Positions 48,138-60,491 of a DNA stretch of 64,000 nt are shown here, piece by piece. A program made the translations under genes and the position numbers. Source of the DNA: Bubalus kerabau (lineage: Eukaryota; Chordata; Mammalia; Artiodactyla; Bovidae); NCBI RefSeq assembly GCF_029407905.1, contig NC_073643.1, forward strand, positions 40,458,501 to 40,522,500, in the 5' to 3' direction. Below the pieces are notes generated by a model. It made no database searches. It saw only the letters and a list, made by a program, of their open reading frames with translations, and was not told the origin of the DNA. Numbering within the stretch: position 1 is the stretch's first letter; the number at the start of each line of letters is the position of its first letter.

Positions 48138-49599
48138 GTAAGATGTTTTGTGTGTATTGGCTTGTGTTTTGGTATGTCTGTGACCTTTCCCTCTCCTCCA
48201 TCTGTGCTGAATCTCAACCTTAGCAAACAGCAAGCTTTGTGTATTCCTGAAGTCTCTGTTTGAAGGTGCACTTAAAAAAAAACCCTAGCAATGGACAAAA
48301 ATATCATGTATTAGGACTGAATTTGAATCGGGTATTTAGTGACTCTTAAAGCATGTTCATATTGGAAAAAACTAATCGTGCAATATGTAAACAGAAGCAT
48401 GAGTCAGATTGCTTTTTTTGGTGGCATCTAGTTAGGGGCCAGGTACCTTAACAAGTCACTCATAATAAGCAACCCATGATTTGTAATTTTGAAATTATGG
48501 TTAAGGAGCAAATAAAATGGGTTGGCTTAAAATGAGTTTATACCTTTAGAGTAGGTCCATCATTTTCAGCAGACCCTCTCAGTTCTACATTTATACCATG
48601 AAAGTAATCCATTTTCAAATAATTGTTTATAATAAAGGCACAAAGTAATGTGTGTCACCAAATTAATGACTCCTCATAGAACCATTTATATGATGAAGTC
48701 ACCTTGAAAATGCTTTTAAGTTCTAAAATTATGTTTATCCTCTCTTGTTTCCTGTGTCTTTTAGATGTTCTCTTTGTGAATTGGTAAAATGGCGAATCAG
48801 TGGCTTTTATTCCCTTTTAAAGTAAATGAAGTAGATGTACAGTTATATCCAGCATTATCACTATGTCCTTATTCACCTTCCCTATCTCACCTCAAATTAA
48901 CACTGACATTTTAAAGTTTCATGGTGAGGTTTTGAAATGGATGTTCTGACCCTGACATTGCCAAAGGACACAAAATTCTCAGGGAGCTGTGCTCTATGTT
49001 TCACTATGAATTTGCTCAGTTGAAAATTTCTAAGTCCTAAAATTCACACAGTTCACTGTAGGCAGACCAAATGAAAAGGCCACTTTCACTTCCCAGAAAA
49101 TGAAGCAGGCAATAGATCATCGTATGCCTGTCTAATAGTGAAGGTCAAAGAAAGCCCTGATTTCATGGGAACACCCATCTTCTGAACTTGAAGTGTACAC
49201 AGAGAGACGTGCAGTGGAGTTTTTGTGTTTCCCTGTGTGGGTCAGAGTGCAGGGCAGAAGTAGCTTGCAGTCGGTAAGAAAATGCAGCGTCTTATTAAAG
49301 GTGCCTGAAAAGGAGGCTTCTCTGGCTGCTGTCCAAGGTGCTGGTTTTGGCATGATCAGCACTGAAGCGGAGCAGAGAGCAAATGGCTGCACTTCCTGGA
49401 GCCTGACCTGTTTCCTGTGCCATGAAAAACTACCAGGAAAGATTGTGAGTGGTACTTTGAGGCTTATACAAATAAGGGTCTATATTTGCTATTTTTTTAA
49501 GGAACAAAAAATCATAATCTTAAATATCTGTACTTAAGTGTGATATTCTGCGGTCTACAAAATGCTTTTAATATATTCCTGTCTCCATACATGTCACTT

Positions 49600-49705
49600 G
49601 CTATAACATTTTCAGGTCAGGTGCTTTTATACCCATTTTGCAGATGATGAAACTGACTGTCTGAAAATTGAGGTGGCAACCCAGATATTCTGAGTCTAAA
49701 GTTCT
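49600..49705 (-). repeat. MIR SINE fragment
   Basis: 'cccattttgcagatgatgaaactgactgtctg' and the downstream 'ggcaacccagatattctgagtctaaag' resemble antisense MIR. Confidence 0.55.
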
Positions 49706-49739
49706 TCTTTGTACCACATCAGCACTGTATGTAGATTCT

Positions 49740-49880
49740 AAAGATCTGAGTATTAAAGCCTGTTCTGCATAAATCTAAGATGATCATATCTCATTTTGGT
49801 GCCTCAGTTTTCTCATCTGCAAAATGAGCACATAGAATCATAACATCTGTATACTCCATCAATCTCTAAAATTATCTTCC
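49740..49880 (+). repeat. MIR SINE fragment
   Basis: 'tggtgcctcagttttctcatctgcaaaatgagcac' matches sense MIR. Confidence 0.6.
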
Positions 49881-49910
49881 ATGGGCTATAATAAGTTAAA
49901 TAGACCATTG

Positions 49911-51226
49911 TTCAGTTCAGTTCAGTTGCTCAGTTGTGTCCGATTCTTTGCAACCCCATGAATTGCAGCACGCCAGGCCTCCTTGTCCATCATCAACTCC
50001 CGGAGTTTACCCAAACTCATGTCCATCAAGTCAGTGATGCCATCCAGCCATCTCATCCTCTATCGTCCCCTTCTCCTCCTGCCCCCAATCTCTCCCAGCA
50101 TCAGGGTCTTTTCCAATGAGTCAACTCTTCATATGAGGTGGCCAAAGTATTGGAGTTTCAGCTTAAGCATCAGTCCTTCCAATAAACACCCAGGACTGAT
50201 CTCCTTTAGGATGGACTCATTGGATTTCCTTGCAGTCCAAGGGACTCTAAAGAGTCTTCTACAACACCACAGTTCAAAAGCATCAATTCTTCGGCACTCA
50301 GCCTTCTTCACGGTCCAACTCTCACATCCATACATGACCACTGGAAAAACCATAGCCTTGACTAGACAGACTATTGTTGGCAAAGTAATGTCTCTGTTTT
50401 TTAATATGCTATCTAGGTTGGTCATAACTTTCCTTCCATGGAGTAAGCGTCTTTTAATTTCATGGCTGCAATCACCATCTGCAGTGATTTTGGAGCTAGA
50501 GATCTCTTCAAGAAAGTTAGAGATACCAAGGGAACATTTCATGCAAAGATGGGATCGATAAAGGACAGAAATGGTATGGACCTAACAGAAGCAGAAGATA
50601 TTAAGAAGAGGTGGCAAGAATACACAGAAGAACTGTACAAAAAAGATCTTCACGACCAAGATAATCATGATGGTGTGATCACTCACCTAAAGCCAGACAG
50701 CCTGGAAGGTGAAGTCAAGGGGGCCTTAGAAAGCATCACTACGAACAAAGCTAGTGGAGGTGATGGAATTCCAGCTGAGCTATTCCAAATCCTGAAAGAT
50801 GATGCTGTGGAAGTGCTGCACTCAATATGCCAGCAAATTTGGAAAACTCAGCAGTGGCCACAGGACTGGAAAAGGTCAGTTTTCATTCCAATCCCAAAGA
50901 AAGGCAATGCCAAAGAATGCTCAAACTACTGCACAGTTGCACTCATCTCACACGCTAGTAAAGTAATGCTCAAAATTCTCCAAGCCAGGCTTCAGCAATA
51001 CGTGAACCATGAACTTCCAGATGTTCAAGCTGGTTTTAGAAAAGGCAGAGGAACCAGAGATCAAATTGCCAACATCCGCTGCATCATGGAAAAAGTAAGA
51101 GAGTTCCAGAAAAACATCTATTTCTGATTTATTTACTATGCCAAAGCCTTTGACTGTGTGGATCACAATACACTGTGGAAAATTCTGAAAGAGATGGGAA
51201 TACCAGACCACCTGACCTGCCTCTTG
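49911..51226. mobile_element. BovB (RTE) LINE with internal inversion (twin-priming type), non-functional
   Basis: The left part, about 49911-50495, is the BovB 3' end in antisense (tail 'ttcagttcagttcag', then on the minus strand SKITADGDCSHEIKR and VVMYGCESWTVKKAECR). The right part, about 50498-51226, is an upstream ORF2 piece in sense (KGTFHAKMGSIKDRNGMDL, GWRFRKGRGTRDQIAN-like text and AKAFDCVDHN). The segment between the two, which includes the catalytic YADD motif region, is missing. Perfect 11-bp duplications 'agaccattgtt' at 49902-49912 and 51227-51237 show that both parts arrived in one insertion. The sense part has a TGA at 51125-51127 and a Tyr where the first Asp of reverse transcriptase motif A is expected (FIYYAKAFD). 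It is a dead copy. Confidence 0.93.
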
Positions 51227-51289
51227 AGACCATTGTTAGAATTCATAAATAAAGTGTAATTAAAATAAGGCTATTTGTCACCATTTAAT

Positions 51290-51445
51290 GTGTTTGCTAT
51301 ATGCAAAGTACTGTGTGAGGTGCTATTTACATATATTATCTCATTTTATCCTTAATGCATCACTGTGAGATCTGTATTATTATTTCTGTCACCCAACAGA
51401 TGAAGAGTTTGAGGCTCAGATAAATTCAATCACTGTCTTCAGTGA
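51290..51445 (-). repeat. MIR SINE
   Basis: 'gctatatgcaaagtactgtgtgaggtgctatttacatatattatctcattttatcctt' and 'caacagatgaagagtttgaggctcag' match antisense MIR. It lies just beyond the BovB target duplication. Confidence 0.8.
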
Positions 51446-51613
51446 ACATGGTTCACATAGCAAACATGGTTGTTCTATCTTTGGAGCTTGGATTTGTAAC
51501 TTCTCTGCCTTATTACCTGCCCAGCATTAGCACTCTGTATGGTTTGAGATGCAAATTCAGCCCATTGAATATGAGTTTCAACATTTCCAGGTGACCTACT
51601 GTAGCAGCCATCT

Positions 51614-51656
51614 GAATTAATTAAAGAAATTAATTTAAAAATTAATTAAAATTTTC
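51614..51656. repeat. AT-rich repeats of ATTAATT
   Basis: 'gaattaattaaag', 'attaatttaaaaattaattaaaatttt' form several overlapping palindromic TTAATTAA-like words within about 40 bases. Confidence 0.85.
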
Positions 51657-52152
51657 CATTTTTGTCCTGAAGATGTCCACAGTCAGTCTTGGCCCACCTG
51701 GTGATTTTGACCTTGTAGAAAAAGAGGGTATCTGGAGCTTAGGGCCACCTAGAGGAGATGTTCCTTTGAGCACCAATTAACACTGGAAAATATTTTTCTA
51801 CCTCTCTCACCAGGATAAACACTGTTTGCATGTGGACAGGTTATCTCTTCTTTGACTCACAGTAAGAAGGAACTCATAACCCATGGAAACAAATTGCCTT
51901 TTAACTGAATTTAACTCAACAATAGATCCCATTCCTGTTGTCATCTCACAACCAACTTTAGATTAGGTAAAACGTAGCTTTTTGTCCATTTATTAATTTT
52001 TTTACCTGTTAATAATTCAGCAGCCCCAAACATGGAGGCAGGGCCCAGCCCTGCTGTGCTAGACATCACTAGTGATCACTCAGGTGCTGGTGACTGAGTT
52101 TATCCCATCTTCTCTGGAAGCCTGTGCTGCATCTTTGTGAGAGACTATGCCT

Positions 52153-52368
52153 GTTATTGTTGTTAGTCGCTAAGTTATGTCTCTCACTTTTGCAACCCCA
52201 TGGACTGAAACCCACAAGACTCCTCTGTCTATGGGATTTCCTAGGCAAGACTACTGGACTGGGTTGACATTTCCTTCTCCAGGGGATCTTCCTGACCCAG
52301 GGATCAAACCCACATCTCCTGCATTGGCAGGGAGATTCGTTACCACTGTGCCACCTGGGAAGCCTAAC
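52153..52368 (-). repeat. Bov-tA SINE, antisense
   Basis: 'agtcgctaagttatgtctctcac', 'cttctccaggggatcttcctgacccagggatc' and 'gtgccacctgggaagcc' are antisense Bov-tA. Perfect 9-bp duplications 'actatgcct' lie at 52144-52152 and 52369-52377. Confidence 0.95.
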
Positions 52369-52494
52369 ACTATGCCTACTTGAATCCAGAACACCTAATC
52401 CAGGGTAGACATACCTGGTCAATTTCACTGTGCATGATTCCAAGGAGTGGAAGATAATGGAACCATCGACATGTCTGGAATCTCTTAGGTTCTT

Positions 52495-52690
52495 GACTTG
52501 GGGTGATCTCTTCCCCAAGGGACACTTGGCGATGTCTGGAGACATTTTGATGGTTGCTTTGTGATGCTGTTGTCATCTAGTGGGTAGAGGCCTGGGATGT
52601 TTCTAAAGATCCTGCAGTGCACAGGGCAGCCCCCTGCAAACAAAACCCAGAACATCGAACTTCCAGGTGTTGGGATGAAATTTCTCCTTT
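52495..52690 (+). repeat. MER20-like hAT element
   Basis: 'gggacacttggcgatgtctggagacattttgatggttg', 'catctagtgggtagaggcctgggatgtttctaaagatcctgcagtgcacagggcagccccc' follows the MER20 consensus closely. Confidence 0.85.
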
Positions 52691-52944
52691 TTATTTGGAT
52701 TTTGGTTTCTTTTATACAGACATATTCTGTGTCTAAAGGCTTGACTCTGATGTTCAGCTTGTGCAGGGGTTGTCACAGAAATCACATGGGGAGTTTGTAA
52801 AAATGGAAAGAATGAGGTCCCATCTTCAAATAATTTGGTTCAGCAAGTCTTCAATGGTGCCAGGCATCTACCCTTTTTAATCATTTCCTCCCCAGGTATT
52901 TCTAAGGCATTTAGTCTTCAGATCCTACTTATTCAAGACCTTGG

Positions 52945-53125
52945 TGGTCAAACTTAGCTGCATATTGGAATCACTTTAAGAGCCTAAAAAAAATGTTGAT
53001 GCCTTAGCCTCACCAGCAGAGGTTCTGATTTAGTCTAGGATACGACTGATTTGATCTGATCTGATCTCATAACCTAAGCATCTTGGTTTTAAACCCTTAT
53101 ATGTAGCAGCATTTAAGAACCATTG
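52945..53125. repeat. MER5A-like hAT element
   Basis: 'ggtggtcaaacttagctgcatattggaatcacttt' at the left, 'gatgccttagcctcaccagcagaggttctgattta' in the centre and a decayed inverted right end 'agcagcatttaagaaccattga' fit MER5A. A 5-bp tandem (tgatc) lies at about 53046-53069. Confidence 0.8.
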
Positions 53126-53739
53126 ATTGAAGGAACATTAGTTTGAACTAGCTCTTTAAAACTGAACCCATTTTTGCAAAGAGAGAGGGGAAAGAAAAGG
53201 AAAATGTGAGTATGTTCAGCTGGTTGCTCTTGGCGATCATTAAATCCACAGATGTAAATCGCTATATCTTCTAATTTTTAAATCAGCTCCTAAGGTTGCA
53301 GTACTTAATTTTCACCATAATATTTTTAGTCTTCTTTCTAGATGACATTTAGATTAACATCACTTTGGTCACTGTCCCACAGTGACAAGGCAATCAAACA
53401 GCTCCGATGATTGCAAGTTGCGTCAATGTTCCTTGGATCCCTTTATTATTGGGATTGGAAATTTTTCTCATTTACATTATTATTTAACATTTCTTGAATG
53501 CCAGTGCTGCTCTTCACATATGGCCTACGGAGAAAGTACATTGTATCAGCAATTAACAAATCCATAATGCCAACCGCCCCAATCCAAAGTAGGCTGCATA
53601 GATTAATGCGTCTGTAAGCAGATGTAAGAGGGCATGAGTCCTAAAAATCTCTGAAAATGTGTCCAAGGATTCTTTTGGGAAATGCATTTGAAGCCAAGGT
53701 GCTGCTTGTGTGCAGAAACCATGTGATCCCTGTGGCTTA

Positions 53740-54060
53740 GTAACTCAGCACTCAGATGGAACTCACTCTTCTCCTGTTACTCCTGTTTCTAAGTCAGTGA
53801 GTGATTCCACCCACCCATTTGCCCAAGACAAAACCCTGGGAGCCGTCCTTGACGTCTGCTTCCTCAGTGCATCACAGGGATTTAGTTACATGCCCTGCCA
53901 ATGCTTTTACATCTCTCTCAAGTCTGCCTACTTCTCCTTACCTTCAGTACCACTGCCAGGGTTCAGGTCTCTGTCTTCTCTCCCCTGGACCACAGCACTT
54001 GCTTTACTGTCCGTGTCCTTGCCTCCAGTATGGGTCCCTCACTCCCAATCCATGTCATAT
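53740..54060 (+). repeat. L2-type LINE fragment
   Basis: 'cctgggagccgtccttgacgtctgc', 'ctgccagggttcaggtctctgtcttctctcccctggacc' resembles the sense L2 internal region. Two overlapping open frames here are a by-product. Confidence 0.5.
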
Positions 54061-54117
54061 CATGGTTGCCTTTATTTATTGTGGGGGGAAAGCCTACCTG
54101 GAAGTAAATGAGTCATT

Positions 54118-54193
54118 TTGCATCTGTATTTATTTTTTCCTTTTTTCTCCAGTATCTCCTTCCCTCCTTTCCTTCCTCCCTTTCTCTCTGTGT
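54118..54193. repeat. Pyrimidine-rich tract
   Basis: The stretch is almost wholly C/T (for example 'ccttccctcctttccttcctccctttctctctg'), low complexity. Confidence 0.8.
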
Positions 54194-57100
54194 TACACGC
54201 ACATACAGCCATCAGGACATTATGTCTGGTGCTTTCTAACCTCCCTCCCCAAAAAAGAGAGGAAAAGACGATAGCAGGGCAGTTCTGTTCTACCGGCCTG
54301 TGAATGCAGCAGTTGGTAGCGGGCAGGCGTGAGTGGGGTGACGGTGGCATTCGCACTCCTGGCCCCATGTCACACGCTGACACAGGCCTTACCTCGCTTG
54401 TGGACAGGAGCGCCTGGCTGCTTGGCCTCTCAGCTCTGAGTAGGTGGTGGTGGCCTTACACGCGGCCACGTCACACTCTCTAAATCCTAATGAACCAGCC
54501 TCGCCTAATCGGATGAAGGAGAGTAGGGAAGAAGTCCAAACATATTTCATGTAAAAGTCTGCATCCCAAGAAGAAATTCTCTCTAGAGCTTGTATGCTAT
54601 CTTTTAACCCATGTGACTCTCTTCCTGAAGGAAACTTGCCCCTTGAGAATAGCAGATTTTCCAATTCAAACATAAAATCTTATATAAAATGTGCTGGATA
54701 TCTATCCCATTGGTGCCTAACAAAAAATCCAATTATTGTGCATTTTCCTTCTAAAATTCTACTAGTGTGCCCTCATGCCGTGCTCATTGGTACAAAATAT
54801 ATTTTCAGATATCATACCCTTTTTAGGGTAGGTGTGATACCCAAAAACTCTGACCACTGATATTACTGCTCTGAGCCACTCAGCAATCTCTACATAGGGT
54901 CATAGGGTATTCAAGGTAGAATTTAAAACCTAGGCGTGTCTTTGCTCGTCTAGAAATAAAGGAACTCATCTCTTCGCTTAGTCCTCAAAAAAAAAAATCT
55001 ATGTAGTAAAAATTTTAGAAATTGGTCCTTCTCTGGAGAAAGAAAAACGCACTCTCCTACAATGCATACATTTTATATCATTTTTCTAATCATCTCTGGG
55101 GCTCTTGCTTCACTCAGCACCTGGGCAGAGCCTAAGCCACTTTGATTAATGTCCTTGTGCCAATAACTTACGCATTCTGAGATTGTTCAGTAGGGAGAGA
55201 CTTCTGTCACTCCCATCCTTACGAGAGAGTAAAGACACCTGGTATTGTTGGGTTTTAGCTCCATATTTAGAAAAGCAGTAAACAAGTCACAAAAAACCTG
55301 CCTTGTGTATTTTTGCCCTGATCTAACCTCTTTCTCAAATTGACTAAAGCCAGTCGGAAGAATCTTCATGCATTAGTAATGTTGTAGAAACTGGTTGCTG
55401 TTGCTTCCTAGCTTACTCTTTGTGATACAAACACTTTGATATATTTGTTTTAGCAGCGTGTCTGAGCCCCAGGGCATCCGGGCATAATTAAAAAAGGGCA
55501 TGGGCTGGAGGGAGAGGAGAAGGAAAGGGTAAGGCTGGGCTTTCATAATGAAGCAGTGACTACAGGATATGAGAGCCCTAATTACAATTTATAATTAACC
55601 TAGAGATTATACAAACCATCCAGATGAGCAAGTGCGGATGCCTCCTTTTGAGATGTGCTGCTTAGGTGTTCTTAAACGTGGAGTTATTAACCACTTGAAA
55701 GAGACAAAGGAAAATATTCCACAATAGGATTAAATTCAAAAGTGTCATTTTGAAAGTTGTAAGGATTAAGAATTGCTAGAAGTCAATTTTTAAAGAGAGA
55801 GAGAGAGGTTAAGAGTGTGTAGTCTGAATGTTCTATTGAGGGACCATTGCAAGGAACGGCTACTAAAATATTCTGTTCCACTCTGACCCTTTCAGCTTTC
55901 ATGTTTCTGGGCTGGAACAATTTTGTAGCAAGCAGGATTCGGTTATCTTGCTTGTTTAGGGACATTTTCATGGATCCATACTGCGGTCTGCAGGCATGCA
56001 TCCATTTGGAGAGAGAGAATATATCGTGTTTACGGTGCCTGCACCGGCATATGTGGACATTTGCATTTGGAGAGAAAGTATATTCCCACTTCAGCTGGAG
56101 TTTTACCCCTTGTTGATAGTGATTGGAGCTTAAAGCTGGCTGAATGCAGAGAGGTGGACCAGACACGCTTTCCCCTTTTGTTGAATTCACACATTTCGTT
56201 TCACACTGGATTCTACACTTGATTACCAGATAGATGTAGGATCAGGACACATCCATCAATTAATCCAATATGTGTCAAATTAATTTAGTAACCTGACCTT
56301 CTTGAAATATAGCTTCCAAATGGAGGTTTTGTGGCCCAGCTTTCAATACAGAGAACCCTGTTGCCAGAATAATTAAATGCTAGGACTCCATGTGCCCACC
56401 TGGGTGTCTAACAACAATTTAACAATCCCAAAGAGGTCAATTCACTTTCACAAAACACAAGGTAGTTTGAATTCTTTGCCTCAGTTGTTCACACTTAATT
56501 TCAAATATCAAGGTAAAGTGTTTCCACATTAAAAGCCTCATGCTTAATCATATTGGATTAATCCTACAGTAGACATTAAGTAACAAGCTCTAGCTCAGAA
56601 ACATTTGGGTAAAGGAAGAGGAATTTGCAGTACTAGTTCTGAAGTGTGGGCAGCTGGGTTAGGGTCATTGTAATCTGATTAAAAAAAAAAAAGAAACAGG
56701 AAAACACAACTCTAGATGTATTATGATTTGTGACATGGCTTAAGATGGGAGGCTGTGAGGAGAGTGAAGATGACAGAACTGGTGCTAACCACTGTGACAA
56801 GGGCTTGAAGAGCAGCCGACATGACATCTTTCCTGTCGTGCTGCCGAAAATGTCAACTTTGTGAAGGACAGTGAGAAAACGGTTTGCCGAAAACGTGAAA
56901 GGTGGATTCCGGAGATGCCTGCTGTGTCAGATGCAATATAGTCTGTCGTGGCCCGAGAGACCCACTTCTGGCTCCAGTGATGGCCTGCAGGTGGGAGAGC
57001 TTCCAGTCTTCAACAGGGCTCCAAAAATGACTGCAGTTGACCTGCATATTGTCTCAAGTTTGCGGGATCATGATATACAAGAAGTGAGTGGTTAGCCAGT

Positions 57101-57371
57101 ATGCAGTTAGGTGGAACCAGGGACGAGGGATCACGTTTCCTTGTTGTGTGTGTCTGTAAAGCTAGATTCAAAGGCGCCAACATTTCTACTAAAATTGAGC
57201 GCATGGGAAAGGAGGGAATGTGTGCTTTATGCATGTACGTCAGTTCCATGTAAGGAACAGAAACTAACTCTGGATAATCTAAGCAAAAGAAAGTTTATTG
57301 GGATGATGCCAGGAACCTCAAAGAAAGGGAGGGGGAAACTGGAATCAAGGCAGTGACTGAAAAGTAGGAAA

Positions 57372-57545
57372 CAGGATCAAAGCCATGGTGCCATCCTACC
57401 TGCACGTTAGAATAACTTAGGGAAGGAAACTGATGATGTGTAGGCCTCGATGCCCACACTCTGAGTCAGAGATTGAGGGTGGGACCTCTCAAAGCTCTCT
57501 CCTGGTTCTAAGGTGCAATCACAGATTAAGAACTACGAACATGGA
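57372..57545. repeat. MER5-like hAT relic
   Basis: 'tacctgcacgttagaataacttaggg', 'gatgcccacactctgagtcagagattgagg' and 'gtgcaatcacagattaagaactacg' follow the MER5 pattern with inverted ends. Confidence 0.6.
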
Positions 57546-58344
57546 GAGACAGGCTGGGCAAGGCACAGCTGCTAGCATGAGCAAACCCCATCTGTTTCTT
57601 TTATCTTTGCATTGTTTCTTTGATGTAAAAGTTCCAGGAAAGAGTGTCCAGTTGGCTGAGTGTAGTTCATCGTCCAACTAAGATGTCCGGTGACCAAGGG
57701 AGGAGCTGGCCTGTATGAAGGCTTCAGCATTGACAGCAGGAGAGTAGGCACCTCAGTTTATGCACAGTGCAGCCAAGGGCATTCCTCCGAAGGAGATCTA
57801 GGTGCCCTTAGGAAACAGCAGTGGACCCTAAGAAGTATAGAAACAGCAGCAGAAAATGTAATAGGATCCAAGAGAACAGAGGATTCAGGCTCCTAGACAT
57901 GTGTCCTGAGTGAAGAAACATCTCAGCCTTGGATTTGCTAGGTAGGAGTGTAAAGATCCAGCATCAGTCCTCCTCTTCTCTCATTCTTTTTGATTCCTTA
58001 AGTGTTAGAAGTATTGAGAGCAGAACAGGATGCAGAGCCAGTTTTATGACAATTATAGAATCACCCCCAAATGTTTCTAGAACACAGAAACAAAGCATGG
58101 CTTCTGAGCGATACCAGTACAGTTCTTCTGTTTATTTTGCAACCAGAACTGCTTGGAATGGCACCTTGGAAACAGTGCAAATGCCATTTTTGGAAGGGTT
58201 TGCTAGCTTCGTTAAGTGGACTGTGTACTTCTTAGAGAAAATCTCTGGTTCCAGATTCACTCTAATCCAAGAGAAACTAGGAACCTTGAACCAAAATACC
58301 CTTTCATGTATTCGGCCACCCACCAAATATTTTCTTGCTGTCTA

Positions 58345-58515
58345 AGGCAGAGGTTCTTAAAGTAAGCTTCTCCAAACTAGCAGGACCAGGGAATTTGTTA
58401 GAAAGGTCAGTTCTGAGGTCCCTGGCCAGATCGTACCCCACACACCCACAGTCTGAGATCACCCCTCAGTCTGAGGTCTCACAGGCTTTCTGTGTGATTA
58501 TAAGACAGGCTTGTG
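58345..58515. repeat. MER5-like hAT relic
   Basis: 'gcagaggttcttaaagtaagcttctcc', 'gaccagggaatttgttagaaaggtcagttctgaggtccc' resemble a MER5-type element. Confidence 0.55.
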
Positions 58516-60491
58516 TGGCCCCTGTTCTAGGGAAAGTATTTTATTGCTTCTGGGAGAACCATGTTCCCCAGAATATTGAATAGGATTTTTCAGTTAGTAG
58601 ATCCATGTAAACCTGTACAGTTAACATTGATGAATTATAGGGGTCAATGGAAAAGAAATTGATGTTTGACAGAATTTTCGAAAATTATGAGAAATCAATG
58701 CAGCCAAGGTTATTTTTGCTTTTTAACTGATAAGAGTGACAATCTGTGATCTTAGACAAATTCTATTATTCCTGCATTTCTCTCCCTTGATTTGTAAAAT
58801 AACATCCCTCATTACCAGCATCATTTCAGGGCAGTTCTGGCAATTATAAATAAATGTGCATTGGATGTCTAAATCGTGATATGTTTTATCACCTGTTTTT
58901 GTTGGTGAACTCTGTGCTGTGTGTCTTACAGACTCAGATTAGTTTGTTTCATTTATTTTAAAATGAAAGTGTTCACACTGGCATAGGTGATTAAGAAGCA
59001 AATTTAAGAAAAGATAATAATTTTTCATTGTTTACCCTTTTTGAATAGGGAGATTAACAGTGCTCACAAAGTAGTCCAAGAAGACATGGAAGCTGCCATC
59101 TGATACATTTAATAATTATAAATGCGAGTCATTAAAACAAAAGGGGAAAAACATCATAAATGTTATGTTTATAATGCCATTTATAGTGAGAATTATAAGA
59201 AAGCCAGGCACATACTAAATGTTCAGTTTGTATCATCTCAAACACAAATCTGAGAGCTGCTTCCTAATTGCCTGATTGCCTTAGAAGGCTTGTTGGGTAA
59301 GGAAGGAATGATATTCTTCACACAGAGGTTTATTTCCTAGTAATGGCCATAGACATCTCTGGCTGCCTTTGTGAAATGGTTTTCAGGCTTTTCTAGGTGA
59401 TCTGTAAACGCCTCTCTGAATTGTGCCTTATATTTAATAACATTTTTCTCTGGCTTAATTCCCCACTAAGAAACAAAATACTTAAAATGGCTCAACTTTT
59501 CCCAAATTGATTGTAGGTATGCACACAAAACGACTGTATAAATGTGTATTCAGTGCATTAGTAAGCCAAATTTTGTGTAAACAAAATCCAAAAGCCATAG
59601 GCAAAGGAAGTTTTAGATTATAACAGACCCATGAGATGTTACTACAGAAAGCGTCACATGTATTTTGTGGGGCCAATGAATTCATCCTGAGGTTTAACTA
59701 CAGATTTGTGGGCATTTCATGTTTAAAAAAAATTTTTTTAATAAATTTCATAAATTAACATTTGATATTTTTCTGAAAATTTAAAAGTGAGGGCACATGT
59801 ATAGATTCAAGCTGCCTACCTGGTATTTACCATTATGCATTTACTTAAGTTCAGGAGGGTGTGAATAAATGCACAGTATAGGATTTTACTGTTACGGGTA
59901 TTTTCCACAAAATGGGGGAGAGGAAGTTTTTTCTTTTTTCAAATAGGGCATTTTTAGTACTTAAAAAGAAGGGAAGCTGACCAATAAACCCCTAACAGGA
60001 GGTACACAGCTATCATTTGCCAAGTCTTTTGTGCAGTCAGACTGGTCTAGTATACAGGATTTTCCCAACTTCTGCTGGATCCTTGAGAAGGCCTATAAAT
60101 AAGACCATTTGTTTGGTCTCAAGATGACTTGCATTTGCAAACTGAAGAATGTTCCAATAGAAGTTTCATGGTGACGCACCAATCTGCAAACTGGCTCAGC
60201 CAGTAGTCAAAACAAGTCACTACAAGATCTGGGTAGCTGAAGACTTTGAATGGGTCAGATTATCCTACGTCTAATTTGGCACAGATAAGTTTGGGCTATA
60301 AATATGCAGCCTTCCTTTGTATTCTCAACTTGAATGGGCCAGAGGAAATAAGGAAAATGTGTGTGAACCTATTGGTGATTCAGAAACATGAGAATACTGG
60401 AACTACACTGAAATTCACTTATTTATGCTGGGGCATTATTTTTTATTAAATAAGCAGCAGTTCACTAAGATCAAAAAATAGCCTATGTGGT

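Noticed and set aside
50462..51127. 221-residue open frame with reverse transcriptase similarity
   Set aside because: As a gene: its first residues are the antisense BovB half read through the inversion junction, and the rest is a dead ORF2 fragment lacking the catalytic centre. It is annotated as part of the mobile element.
53710..54274. Open frames of 133 and 157 residues
   Set aside because: They overlap one another in different frames, lie on L2-type and pyrimidine-rich sequence and look non-coding.
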